DNA of 64,000 nucleotides from Modestobacter sp. VKM Ac-2984 (GTDB taxonomy: Bacteria; Actinomycetota; Actinomycetes; Mycobacteriales; Geodermatophilaceae): assembly GCF_026967985.1 (NCBI RefSeq), contig NZ_JAPVBJ010000001.1, positions 551,493-615,492 on the forward strand. The letters run 5' to 3'. Positions 1 to 7,841 of the stretch are shown one piece after another. Position 1 is the stretch's first letter. The number at the start of each line of letters is the position of its first letter. The position numbers and the translations under genes were made by a program. The notes under the pieces are model-generated. The model saw only the letters and a program-made list of their open reading frames with translations. It ran no database searches and was not told the origin of the DNA.

Positions 1-2161
1 CGCCGATGTCGCGCAGCCGGAGCTGGCGGACGATCTCCTCGGCGGCCTCGATGTTGTTCCGGGTGACGGTCTGCTCGAGGTTGCCACCGGAGCCGACGAA
101 CTTGCCGGTGTTCACGTCGACGACGGTCATCGCCTCGGTGCGGTCGATGACCAGCGAACCACCAGAGGGCAGCCACACCTTGCGGTCCAGCGCCTTCATC
201 AGCTGCTCGTCGATCCGCAGGTCGCGGAAGACGTCACCGGTGCCGGTGTAGCGCTGCAGCCGCTCGGACAGCTCCGGGGAGACGTGCGCGACGTAGGCCT
301 CGACGGTGTCCCAGGCGTCGGCGCCCTGGACGACCAGCCGCTTGAAGTCCTCGTTGAAGACGTCGCGGATGACCCGGATCGCCAGGTCCGGCTCGCCGTA
401 GAGCAGCGTCGGCGCGTTGCTGGTCGAGGACGCCTTGGTCTGGATGACCTCCCACTGCGCCTGCAGCCGGGCCACGTCGCGGGTGAGCTCTTCCTCCGAG
501 GCGCCCTCCGCGGCCGTGCGGATGATGACGCCGGCGTCCTCGGGGACGATCTTCTTCAGGATGTCCTTGAGCCGCTGGCGTTCCTTGTCCGGCAGCTTGC
601 GGCTGATGCCGGTCATCGAGCCACCGGGCACGTAGACCAGGAAGCGGCCGGGCAGGTTGACCTGCTGGGTCAGCCGGGCGCCCTTGTGGCCGATCGGGTC
701 CTTGGTCACCTGGACCAGGACCTTGTCGCCGGACTTGAGCGCGGTCTCGATCGAGCGGGACTTGCCGGACAGGCCGGCGGCGTCCCAGTTGACCTCACCG
801 GCGTACAGGACGGCGTTGCGGCCCTTGCCGACGTCGATGAACGCGGCCTCCATGCTGGGCAGCACGTTCTGCACGCGGCCCAGGTAGACGTTGCCCGCGA
901 ACGAGGTCGCCTGCGCCTGGGTGACGTAGTGCTCGACCAGGACGTCGTCCTCCAGGACGGCGATCTGGGTGCGCTCCCCCTGCTGCCGGATGACCATCGC
1001 CCGGTCCACGGCCTCACGCCGCGCCAGGAACTCGGACTCGGAGAGGATCGGCGCGCGCTTGCGGCCACCGTCGCGACCCTCGCGGCGGCGCTGGCGCTTG
1101 GCCTCGAGCCGGGTGGAGCCGGCCACGCCCCGGACGTCGTCGTCGCTGGAGGTGCGGCCGTTGCGGCCCGCACGCTCCGGCCGGTCGTCGGCGTCCTCGG
1201 CGGTGTCGTCGCCGCCGGTCTCGCCGCTGGTGCCCCGGCGACGGCGACGGCGACGACGGCGGGTGCTGGACCCCGAGCCGCCCTCGGCAGCGTCGTCGTC
1301 CTCGTTGTCGTCGTCCTGGGAGTCGCGCTCGCTGCCGTCGCGCTCGCTGCCATCGCGCTCGCTGCTTTCGTCGGACTCGTCGGCGCCGGCCGGGGTCTCG
1401 ACGTCGGTGTCGGTGTCCTCGTCGTCCCGGTCGCCGTCGGTGGCGTCCTCACCGGTGCGTCCGCGGCCGCGGCCCCGGCGGCCCCGGCGCCGGCGACGGC
1501 TGCCCGAGGAGCCGCCGTCCTCGCCGTCACGGTCCTCGGTGTCCCGCTCGTCGGCCTCGGTGGTCTCGCTGGTCTCGGTGTCCTCGACCTCGACCGGCTC
1601 GCTCTCGGCCGCGGCGCGGCGACGGCTGCGGGAACGCCGCGGCGGTGCCTGCTCGGCGTCGCGCTCGTCGGCGGCCGGACGGTCGTCCGTCCGGCCGGTG
1701 TCGGTGTCGGTCGACTCGCTCGGCGACTCGGCCTGGGGACGACGGCTGCGACGGCGCGGCGCGGCGACCTCGGGCTCGGGGGCCACGAAGCTGATGAAGG
1801 CGGGGGCCACGTGCGAGAGCTGCGGCGCGGGGGGCTCGACGGAATCGGGGTCGGCGGTCACGGCCGGCCGGGTCGCGCGGCGGCGCGGCCGGGCGGTGAC
1901 GGTCGTGGGCTCGGGTGAGCTGAACTGCGCACCGAACCTGGGGAGCTCGTGCTCCGGCTGGGGCGTCACCGCCTCGGCCACCGGGATCTCGGCCGGCTCC
2001 TCGGAGAGGTCGTCGGCGGTCGGCTCGGCGTCCGGCTCACCGAGCAGGCCCTCGCCCTCGGCCGGGTCCACCTCGGGACCGCCGAGCAGGTCGGCGGGAG
2101 GCGCCGATCCCTCCTCGGTGCTGAGGTCGGTGCTGTTCTCGTTGTCGTAGTGGTCGGCCAC
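1..2161 (-). CDS. rne: Ribonuclease E/G, N-terminal part (cut by window edge)
   Basis: RNase E/G endoribonuclease for mRNA turnover and rRNA processing. Read on the minus strand from GTG at 2161, with AGGAGG about 10 nt upstream, it stays open for 720 codons to the window edge. The first ~370 residues are low complexity: acidic stretches alternate with Arg-rich blocks and an SERDG triplet near 1330-1370, typical of the disordered N-terminal arm of actinobacterial RNase E. An S1-type RNA-binding domain follows (FAGNVYLGRVQNVLPSMEAA), then the catalytic core with TVVDVNTGKFVG, whose Asp matches the first metal ligand. The sequence stops at QLRLRDIG, just before the second metal-ligand region. 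It lies downstream of the TIGR03960/TIGR03936 pair. Confidence 0.95.
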   Translation of the reverse strand, partial: MADHYDNENSTDLSTEEGSAPPADLLGGPEVDPAEGEGLLGEPDAEPTADDLSEEPAEIPVAEAVTPQPEHELPRFGAQFSSPEPTTVTARPRRRATRPAVTADPDSVEPPAPQLSHVAPAFISFVAPEPEVAAPRRRSRRPQAESPSESTDTDTGRTDDRPAADERDAEQAPPRRSRSRRRAAAESEPVEVEDTETSETTEADERDTEDRDGEDGGSSGSRRRRRGRRGRGRGRTGEDATDGDRDDEDTDTDVETPAGADESDESSERDGSERDGSERDSQDDDNEDDDAAEGGSGSSTRRRRRRRRRGTSGETGGDDTAEDADDRPERAGRNGRTSSDDDVRGVAGSTRLEAKRQRRREGRDGGRKRAPILSESEFLARREAVDRAMVIRQQGERTQIAVLEDDVLVEHYVTQAQATSFAGNVYLGRVQNVLPSMEAAFIDVGKGRNAVLYAGEVNWDAAGLSGKSRSIETALKSGDKVLVQVTKDPIGHKGARLTQQVNLPGRFLVYVPGGSMTGISRKLPDKERQRLKDILKKIVPEDAGVIIRTAAEGASEEELTRDVARLQAQWEVIQTKASSTSNAPTLLYGEPDLAIRVIRDVFNEDFKRLVVQGADAWDTVEAYVAHVSPELSERLQRYTGTGDVFRDLRIDEQLMKALDRKVWLPSGGSLVIDRTEAMTVVDVNTGKFVGSGGNLEQTVTRNNIEAAEEIVRQLRLRDIG

Positions 2162-2448
2162 GAAGGGCTCGCCTCCTGTGCGTCCCCGGGCGCCGATCGT
2201 CTCCGACTGGCGGCCGCGCAGGAACGTGGGTTGGGCGGGTCGGGCGGCCGCTGGGAGCGGCGGTTCTGCCCGGCCCGCGAAGTCTGGTCCGCGCCCCGGC
2301 CGGTGCGGCTGGGGCCCGGTGGTGCAGCGTGCTGAACACGGGTGGTGCGGTGGTTGCGAAAGATCAGGTGGTGCCGAGTTCAGGTGGTGCAGCGCCACGG
2401 CTGGCAGACGTGTCGCAGGCGACGCCGGGCGCATCCGGGTCCACCGGG
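2162..2448 (-). other. 287-bp region upstream of rne with GCACCACC repeats
   Basis: No credible gene. Read towards rne, it contains four copies of GCACCACC (plus-strand GGTGGTGC at 2318-2325, 2341-2348, 2367-2374 and 2383-2390), two of them in the longer form GCACCACCTGA. It is either the rne 5' untranslated region or a spacer in a three-gene transcript. I see no clear hairpin terminator between the upstream gene and rne. Confidence 0.4.
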
Positions 2449-3216
2449 TCAGACCTGAGCCGGCTCCCCCTGGCAGCGGGAACTGGCCACGCGGTCGGGC
2501 CCGAGCGGATCGGCGACGTCACCGCTGTCGTCGAGCCGGCCCTGCGCCTCACGCACGGCCCGGGCGGGCAACGGCGGGTGCAGGTCGGCGACGGCAGCCA
2601 GAGCGGCCATCACGTCATCCGGTCGCACGGTCGGCGTGAGCTGCCGTACGACCACGAGCAGTATGGCACAACCTGCCTCAACAGCGACTGCAGCGGAGAC
2701 GACGGCCTCCCGCGCGTCGACGTCCTTGGTGCCGTTCTTGGTCCGTTTCGCGACCAGCACCACCTCCTGGGCGAGGAACGTCTGCACGGCGGCGGACAGC
2801 TCGTCGGCGTCCACCCCGGGCAGGTCGATCCGCCACCGGGTGGCGTTGAGCCGGTCGGCCAGGGAGCCGCTGCCCTCGACGGCCTCGACGCACTCCAGGA
2901 CGTCGATCCCCGGCGGCAACGAGGCGTCCAGCGCGGCCCGCACCTGCTCCGGGTCGCACCGCGCGGACAGCCCGATCTCGAAGTACTCCGCCTCCGAGGC
3001 CGCACCGGTCGGCGCCGCCCCCATGTAGGAGATCTTCGGGTGCGGGCTGAAGCCGGCGGAGAACGCCATCGGCACCTGCGCACGACGCAGCGCGCGCTCC
3101 AGGGCGCGGGCCAGGTCGCGGTGCGAGGCGAACCGCAGCGGTCCGCGCTTGGTGTAGCGCAGCCGCAGCTTCTGGACGGTCGGCGGCGGCGGCGGGCCGT
3201 CCGGGGTGCGGGCCAC
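2449..3216 (-). CDS. TIGR03936 / DUF2344 radical-SAM-linked protein
   Basis: A 255-residue member of the family encoded next to, or fused with, the TIGR03960 radical SAM protein. The diagnostic block KLRLRYTKRGPLRFASHRDL lies at residues ~16-35, followed by AFSAGFSPHPKISYMGAAPTG. Function is not established; the family is thought to act with its radical SAM partner, perhaps on RNA. The GTG start at 3216 overlaps the upstream stop by one base (TAGTG), so translation is probably coupled. The C-terminal ~50 residues are Ala/Arg-rich and not recognisable. Confidence 0.9.
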   Translation of the reverse strand: MARTPDGPPPPPTVQKLRLRYTKRGPLRFASHRDLARALERALRRAQVPMAFSAGFSPHPKISYMGAAPTGAASEAEYFEIGLSARCDPEQVRAALDASLPPGIDVLECVEAVEGSGSLADRLNATRWRIDLPGVDADELSAAVQTFLAQEVVLVAKRTKNGTKDVDAREAVVSAAVAVEAGCAILLVVVRQLTPTVRPDDVMAALAAVADLHPPLPARAVREAQGRLDDSGDVADPLGPDRVASSRCQGEPAQV

Positions 3217-5165
3217 TACCGGCTGACGGGGGTCAGGGGCAGCAGGCTGCGCCCGGTGGGCCCGATCTGGATGTCGGTGCCCATGGTCGGGCAGACACCG
3301 CAGTCGTAGCAGCCGGTCCAGCGGCAGTCGCCGACCTCGTCCTCACTGATCGCGTCCTGCCAGTCGTCCCAGAGCCACTCCTTGTCCAGCCCGGAGTCCA
3401 GGTGGTCCCAGGGCAGCACCTCGTGCTCGGTGCGCTCCCGGGTGGTGTACCAGTCCAGGTCCAGCCCGAACGTGGCGAGCTCCTCGGCCGCGGCCGTGGT
3501 CCACCGCTGGAAGCTGAAGTGCTCGCTCCAGCCGTCGAAGTGCCCGCCGTCGCGCCAGACCCGCTCGATGACCCGGCCGACCCGGCGGTCGCCGCGGGAC
3601 AGCAGTCCCTCGATCACCCCGGGCTTGCCGTCGTGGTAGCGCAGGCCGATCGAGCGCCCGATCCGGCGGTCGGCGTTGATCGCCTCACGCAGGATCCGCA
3701 GCCGGTGGTCGATCGTCTCGGCACTCGCCTGGGCCGCCCACTGGAAGGGGGTGTGCGGCTTGGGCACGAAGCCACCGATGGAGACGGTGCAGCGGATGTC
3801 CTTGCTACCGCTGGCCTCCCGGCCGGCGCGGATCACCTCGACCGCCAGCTCGGCGATCTCCAGCACGTCCTCGTCGGTCTCGGTGGGCAGACCGCACATG
3901 AAGTAGAGCTTCACCTGACGCCAGCCGTTGGCGTAGGCCGTGGTGACCGTGCGGACCAGGTCCTCCTTGGACACGGTCTTGTTGATCACCCGGCGGATCC
4001 GCTCGCTGCCGCCCTCGGGGGCGAAGGTCAGCCCGGAGCGGCGGCCGTTGCGGGAGAGCTCGTTGGCCAGGGTGACGTTGAAGGCGTCGACCCGGGTGGA
4101 GGGCAGGCTCAGGCCGGTGTTGGTGCCCTCGTACCGGTCGGCGAGCTCCTTGGCCAGCTGGCCGATCTCGGAGTGGTCGGCGCTGCTCAGCGAGAGCAGG
4201 CCCACCTCCTCGTAGCCGGTGGCCTTGAGGCCGGCGTCGACCATCGAGCCGATGCCGGTGATGGTGCGCTCGCGGACCGGGCGGGTGATCATCCCGGCCT
4301 GGCAGAAGCGGCAGCCCCGGGTGCAGCCGCGGAAGATCTCCACGCTCATCCGCTCGTGCACGCTCTCGGCCAGCGGGACCAGCGGCTGCTTGGGGTAGGG
4401 CCACTCGTCGAGGTCCATCACCGTGCGCTTGCCGACGCGGGCCGGGACGTCGTCCCGGGTGCGGCGCACCTCGGCGATCGTGCCGTCGGCGGCGTAGCTG
4501 ACCGCGTAGAAGCGGGGCACGTAGACCCCGTCGACCCGGGAGAGCCGGGCCAGCAGCTCGACCCGCCCACCGGGACGGCCCTGGTCCTTCCACGCAGCGA
4601 CGACGTCGGTGATGTCCCCGACGACCTGCTCACCGTCGCCGAGCACCGCGCAGTCGACGAAGTCGCTGACCGGCTCGGGGTTGAAGGCGGCGTGCCCGCC
4701 GGCGACGACCACCGGGTGGCTCTCGTCGCGGTCGACGGCGTGCAGCGGGACGCCGGCGAGGTCCAGCGCCTCGAGGAGGTTCGTGTACCCCAGCTCGGTG
4801 GCGAAGCTGACGCCCAGCAGGTCGAACTCCCGCACCGGGCGGTGGGCGTCGACGGTGAACTGGGTGACGCCGTGCTCGCGCATCAGCCCGGCGAGATCGG
4901 GCCAGACGGCGTAGGTGCGCTCGGCGAGGGCGTCGGGGCGCTCGTTGAGCACCTCGTAGAGGATCATGAGGCCCTGGTTGGGCAGCCCGACCTCGTAGGC
5001 GTCGGGGTACATCAGCGCCCAGTGGACGGCGACGTCGTCCCACGGCTTCACCTGGGCGTTGAGCTCGCCACCGACGTACTGGATCGGCTTCTGCACCTGG
5101 GCGAGGAGTGGCTCGAGGCGGGGATAGAGCGAGTCGCCTGCGGAGGCGCGGAGGTCTGCAGTCAT
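3216..5165 (-). CDS. TIGR03960 B12-binding-type radical SAM protein
   Basis: A large radical SAM enzyme of the TIGR03960 family. The cluster motif CTRGCRFCQAG (CxxxCxxC) sits in the middle of the protein, after an N-terminal cobalamin-binding-like region (GLPNQGLMILYEVLNERPDAL...). A C-terminal Cys-rich stretch (CRWTGCYDCGVCPTMGT) may bind another cluster. Its substrate is unknown. I place the start at ATG 5165 rather than the upstream in-frame ATG at 5285, because the family begins close to YPRLEPLLAQVQKPIQYVGG and a GAGG ribosome site precedes 5165; this gives 649 residues. It is followed directly by its usual TIGR03936 partner. Confidence 0.9.
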   Translation of the reverse strand: MTADLRASAGDSLYPRLEPLLAQVQKPIQYVGGELNAQVKPWDDVAVHWALMYPDAYEVGLPNQGLMILYEVLNERPDALAERTYAVWPDLAGLMREHGVTQFTVDAHRPVREFDLLGVSFATELGYTNLLEALDLAGVPLHAVDRDESHPVVVAGGHAAFNPEPVSDFVDCAVLGDGEQVVGDITDVVAAWKDQGRPGGRVELLARLSRVDGVYVPRFYAVSYAADGTIAEVRRTRDDVPARVGKRTVMDLDEWPYPKQPLVPLAESVHERMSVEIFRGCTRGCRFCQAGMITRPVRERTITGIGSMVDAGLKATGYEEVGLLSLSSADHSEIGQLAKELADRYEGTNTGLSLPSTRVDAFNVTLANELSRNGRRSGLTFAPEGGSERIRRVINKTVSKEDLVRTVTTAYANGWRQVKLYFMCGLPTETDEDVLEIAELAVEVIRAGREASGSKDIRCTVSIGGFVPKPHTPFQWAAQASAETIDHRLRILREAINADRRIGRSIGLRYHDGKPGVIEGLLSRGDRRVGRVIERVWRDGGHFDGWSEHFSFQRWTTAAAEELATFGLDLDWYTTRERTEHEVLPWDHLDSGLDKEWLWDDWQDAISEDEVGDCRWTGCYDCGVCPTMGTDIQIGPTGRSLLPLTPVSR

Positions 5166-5334
5166 GACCGCCTCAGGGTAGACGGCCGACGCGTCGCCCC
5201 ACTGCCCCTCGCGGGTCGAGGGTGGCCGCCGCCCGACGTGGCGTCGCCGTCCGTACCGGAGCTCCGGTGCACGACGCTCAGTCACTCCTACCGCAACGCC
5301 CGAGCACCTATGGCTCTCGCCGTACTAAAAATGC

Positions 5335-5340
5335 TACGTT
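5335..5340 (+). promoter_or_regulatory. -10 element TACGTT for leaderless XRE gene
   Basis: TACGTT (TANNNT) ends 7 nt before the ATG at 5348, so the transcript probably begins at the start codon. There is no Shine-Dalgarno sequence upstream. Confidence 0.55.
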
Positions 5341-5347
5341 CTCTCGT

Positions 5348-5614
5348 ATGGGACGACAGCCCAAGAGCGAAGCGGACAAGGTGCACGACCGCATCGGCGT
5401 GCTCCGCGCCGACCGCGGCATCAGCCGGAAGGAACTGGCCGAGGCCGTGGGCGTCCACCCGCAGACCATCGGCTACGTGGAGCGCGGCGAGTACAGCCCG
5501 TCCCTGGCGCTGGCGCTGCGCATCGCCCGCTACTTCGACCTGCCGGTCGAGGCGGTCTTCTCGCTCGACCCCCTGCCCTCACTCAGCCAGGAACTCCTCA
5601 GGAGGACGTCGTGA
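5348..5614 (+). CDS. Small XRE-family HTH regulator
   Basis: An 88-residue protein that is almost entirely one Cro/CI-type helix-turn-helix: RIGVLRADRGISRKELAEAV then GVHPQTIGYVERGEYSPSL. It resembles the short YozG/YgzD-like regulators encoded just before a membrane protein. A longer in-frame reading from 5222 is possible, but the -10 box at 5335-5340 and the family N-terminus (MGRQPKSEADKVHDRIG) favour ATG 5348. Its stop overlaps the next start by 4 nt (GTGA), so the two are one translational unit. It probably controls its own operon. Confidence 0.85.
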   Translation: MGRQPKSEADKVHDRIGVLRADRGISRKELAEAVGVHPQTIGYVERGEYSPSLALALRIARYFDLPVEAVFSLDPLPSLSQELLRRTS

Positions 5615-6117
5615 GCATCTCCCCCGAGCCGACCCACCTCGCCCGCACGTTCGAGGACGAGCGCTACGGATGGACCCGACACCCGCGGGTGCGCCGGCGC
5701 GCCGTCGTCGCCGAGGCGGCGCTCCTGACGGCACTGATCGCGGCCACCCTCGCGGCCAGCGTGACCGAGACGGGGTGGTCGACGTGGTTCTTCGCCACGT
5801 GGACCGTCGGGATGCTGGCGTTCATCCCGCTGCACTCGTTGCTCAACCTGGGCATCCGCGGCGTCCTCGACCGTGACGCGCGCTCACTGGACGAGCACCA
5901 GCGACGGCTGGGCGAACGATCACACAGCGCTGCGGGCTGGCCGAGCGTGGCACTGACGTTCGCGGCGTTCACGGGGGCAGTCACCGTCGTCGCGCTCACC
6001 GGGCACGTCATGCTGGCGCTCTGCCTCGGGTTCCTGCTGTGGTTCACCAGCGGCCTGCTGACCTACTGGCACCTGGCCTGGACCGCCCCCGAGGAGCCCG
6101 CCGACACCGACCTCTGA
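5611..6117 (+). CDS. Integral membrane protein paired with XRE regulator
   Basis: A 168-residue protein with about four hydrophobic segments: two around residues 35-75 (ALLTALIAATLAASV, WSTWFFATWTVGMLAFIPL) and two around 110-155 (VALTFAAFTGAVTVVALTG, VMLALCLGFLLWFTSGLLTY). The cytoplasmic linker is charged. The GTG start at 5611 lies inside the regulator's stop region. Small XRE regulator plus small multipass protein pairs are common in Actinobacteria and Firmicutes, and the role is generally unknown. I do not recognise a specific family. Confidence 0.75.
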   Translation: MSISPEPTHLARTFEDERYGWTRHPRVRRRAVVAEAALLTALIAATLAASVTETGWSTWFFATWTVGMLAFIPLHSLLNLGIRGVLDRDARSLDEHQRRLGERSHSAAGWPSVALTFAAFTGAVTVVALTGHVMLALCLGFLLWFTSGLLTYWHLAWTAPEEPADTDL

Positions 6118-6189
6118 CCTCCCGGGCGGAGGAGGCTGTGCTTGCGGGTCGCCGTCGACCCCGCCTGCACGACCTCCGCCGCCTCCCCG

Positions 6190-6612
6190 TCAACCGAGGT
6201 GGGGGAAGAAGAGCGCGATCTCCCGCGCGGCCGACTCGGGCGAGTCGGAACCGTGCACGATGTTGGCCTGCACCTCGAGGGCGAAGTCGCCGCGGATCGT
6301 GCCGGGCGCGGCCTTCACCGGGTCGGTGGCGCCGGCCAGCGCGCGGAACGCCTCGATGGCGCGCGGCCCCTCGACCACGAGGGCCAGCAGCGGGCCCCCG
6401 GTGATGAACTCGACCAGCGAGCCGAAGAACGGCCGCTCGCGGTGTTCGCCGTAGTGCTCCTCGGCGACGTCGGCCGTCAGGGTGCGCAGCTCGGCGGCGA
6501 CCAGGCGCAGGCCCTTGGCCTCCAGGCGGGCGATGACCTGGCCGACCAGGCCCCGGGCCACGCCGTCGGGCTTGATCAGGACCAGCGAACGCTCAGCAGT
6601 GGGTGCAGACAC
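6190..6612 (-). CDS. ndk: Nucleoside diphosphate kinase
   Basis: Balances NTP/dNTP pools by transferring the gamma phosphate of ATP through a phosphohistidine. The 140-residue length is normal. The family start ([17 protein letters not shown]) and active site ([12 protein letters not shown], His120) are intact. The GTG start at 6612 lies 7 nt after a TACGCT box (6625-6620, minus strand), suggesting a leaderless transcript. It is divergent from the HTH/Clp-N unit, with 72 nt between the start codons. Close linkage to folC and valS matches the mycobacterial order. Confidence 0.97.
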   Translation of the reverse strand: MSAPTAERSLVLIKPDGVARGLVGQVIARLEAKGLRLVAAELRTLTADVAEEHYGEHRERPFFGSLVEFITGGPLLALVVEGPRAIEAFRALAGATDPVKAAPGTIRGDFALEVQANIVHGSDSPESAAREIALFFPHLG

Positions 6613-6619
6613 GCCCGGG

Positions 6620-6625
6620 AGCGTA
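6620..6625 (-). promoter_or_regulatory. -10 element of ndk
   Basis: TACGCT on the minus strand, 7 nt before the GTG start; no ribosome-binding site is present. It lies 11 nt from the left operator of the divergent unit. Confidence 0.45.
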
Positions 6626-6636
6626 CGGGACCTCGA

Positions 6637-6656
6637 CTGTCAATCCAGGTTGACAG
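6637..6656 (+). promoter_or_regulatory. Inverted-repeat operator 1
   Basis: CTGTCAATCCAGGTTGACAG: perfect 7-bp arms (CTGTCAA/TTGACAG) around 6 bp. The right arm contains the -35 hexamer TTGACA. It is repeated in related form at 6665-6682. Confidence 0.65.
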
Positions 6657-6678
6657 CTCCTGTCCGTCAATCTAAGTT
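6650..6678 (+). promoter_or_regulatory. Consensus SigA promoter, leaderless
   Basis: TTGACA (6650-6655), a 17-bp spacer, then TAAGTT (6673-6678), with 6 nt to the ATG at 6685. This is the best housekeeping promoter in the window, and transcription should start at or next to the A of ATG. Both hexamers lie inside the two operators, which predicts repression by occlusion. Confidence 0.75.
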
Positions 6679-6682
6679 GACG
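6665..6682 (+). promoter_or_regulatory. Inverted-repeat operator 2
   Basis: CGTCAATCTAAGTTGACG: perfect 6-bp arms CGTCAA/TTGACG. It shares GTCAATC...GTTGAC with operator 1 and contains the -10 hexamer. Its centre is about 27 bp from that of operator 1. Confidence 0.65.
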
Positions 6683-6684
6683 AC

Positions 6685-6906
6685 ATGGCCTCCCCCACCG
6701 ACGTCACCACCGCCGCCGCGGCCGACGACCCGGACACCGGGCTCCGTGCCATCCGCGCGCTCCGCGACCTCGCCGACCGCCTCGAGGTCCTCCAGGTCGG
6801 CAACGCCCGGGCGCGCGGCTGGTCCTGGCAGCAGATCGCCGACGCCCTGGGCGTCAGCAAGCAGGCCGTCCACAAGAAGCACGCCACCTCGAGAAGGGAC
6901 CGCTGA
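6685..6906 (+). CDS. Small HTH protein upstream of Clp-N protein
   Basis: A 73-residue protein. The C-terminal half is a clear helix-turn-helix (RARGWSWQQIADALGVSKQA, then VHKKHATSRRD); the N-terminal half is helical and could mediate dimer formation. Very similar small HTH proteins precede Clp-N-domain genes in other actinobacteria. The tandem inverted repeats over its own promoter make autoregulation the obvious hypothesis. The ATG at 6685 is fixed by the promoter geometry. It is followed by the Clp-N gene after 1 nt. Confidence 0.8.
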   Translation: MASPTDVTTAAAADDPDTGLRAIRALRDLADRLEVLQVGNARARGWSWQQIADALGVSKQAVHKKHATSRRDR

Positions 6907-6907
6907 C

Positions 6908-7444
6908 GTGTTCGAGCGCTTCACCCGAGAGGCCCGACAGGTGGTCGTCATCGCGCAGGCGCAGGCGCGCTGGCTGCACGCCGAGCAGGTCGAGCCGGTA
7001 CACCTCCTGCTCGCCCTGACCACCGACCCCGGCCGGGGCGGCCAGGTGCTGCGGGCAGCCGGCGTCGACCCGGGATCCATCGAGTCGGCCCTGGCACGCT
7101 CGGACGGCGCACTGGACGGCGATGCGCTGGCCGCCATCGGCATCGACCTGGACCAGGTGCGAGCCGCTGCCGAGTCCGCCTTCGGCCAGGGTGCGCTGAA
7201 CCGAGGCGCCCGCGAGCGGTCCGGCCACCTGCCCTTCACCGACGGCAGCAAGCGCGCACTGGAGGAGTCGCTGCGCCACGTGCTGCGGTCCAAGGTGCGC
7301 CGCCGGGCCCGGGCCATCGACAGCGGCGCCCTGCTCGCCGGGCTGCTCGCGGTCGACGATCCGGTGGTGACCCGGGTGCTCCGGCAGCTGGGCACCGACG
7401 CCGACCGGCTGCGCGGTCAGCTGGGGGACGCCTCGGCGGCGTGA
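6908..7444 (+). CDS. Clp N-terminal-domain protein lacking ATPase
   Basis: A 178-residue protein with two Clp-N (double Clp repeat) motifs: FERFTREARQVVVIAQAQAR with EPVHLLLALTTDPG at residues 2-42, and FTDGSKRALEESLRHVLRS with GALLAGLLAV at ~103-145. ClpC/ClpB ATPase modules are absent and the length is typical of stand-alone Clp-N proteins, so it may bind substrates or adaptors of ClpC, or modulate it. Translation probably starts at GTG 6908, one base past the TGA of the HTH gene. The operon is convergent with DUF4233. Confidence 0.85.
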   Translation: MFERFTREARQVVVIAQAQARWLHAEQVEPVHLLLALTTDPGRGGQVLRAAGVDPGSIESALARSDGALDGDALAAIGIDLDQVRAAAESAFGQGALNRGARERSGHLPFTDGSKRALEESLRHVLRSKVRRRARAIDSGALLAGLLAVDDPVVTRVLRQLGTDADRLRGQLGDASAA

Positions 7445-7451
7445 GCCCCCG

Positions 7452-7841
7452 TCAGCCGGCGGGCGGCGCCGGGGGTGCGGCCGGCGGCGGCCCGAAGGGC
7501 GCGCCCAGCAGCTCCTTGCGGACCTGGAGCAGGTACAGCCAGATGAGCACGAACACGCCGCCGACCAGCCACATCGCCCCGCTGATCAGCCCGGTGAGCA
7601 ACAGCGGCACCTGCAGTGCCGTGCCGATGACCAGACCCTGCGGACGGCGCTGCACCCCACTGGCCAGGATCAGCAGCACCGCCAGGACGAGCACGACCGT
7701 CAGCCGGGTGCTGGTCAGCCCCTCCCCGGTCTGGGCGATGCCGCGCGGCACGAAGAGGACGGCGATCCCCTCCAGCAGCAGGATCGCGGCCGCAGCTCCG
7801 CCCAGCGCCTTGCCGGCGCGCACCGGGTCGGGCGCCGTCAT
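7452..7841 (-). CDS. DUF4233 membrane protein
   Basis: A 129-residue protein with four hydrophobic segments (AAAAILLLEGIAVLFV, LTVVLVLAVLLILASG, LVIGTALQVPLLLTGLISG, AMWLVGGVFVLIWLYLLQV) and a Pro/Ala tail. This is the DUF4233 family, regularly found directly after folC in Actinobacteria. Function is unknown. ATG 7841 overlaps the folC stop (7838) by 4 nt, so translation is coupled. Confidence 0.9.
   Translation of the reverse strand: MTAPDPVRAGKALGGAAAAILLLEGIAVLFVPRGIAQTGEGLTSTRLTVVLVLAVLLILASGVQRRPQGLVIGTALQVPLLLTGLISGAMWLVGGVFVLIWLYLLQVRKELLGAPFGPPPAAPPAPPAG

Noticed and set aside
284-1918. Long plus-strand reading frame (544 codons) opposite rne
   Set aside because: Antisense shadow of a GC-rich gene: low-complexity Ala/Val/Gly protein, no family motifs, while the minus strand encodes RNase E.
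2310-2395. CRISPR-like array
   Set aside because: Units are only 8 bp with irregular short spacing and no cas genes.
3402-5876. 824-codon plus-strand frame
   Set aside because: Runs opposite the radical SAM gene and then into the XRE gene in the wrong frame; no recognisable domain.
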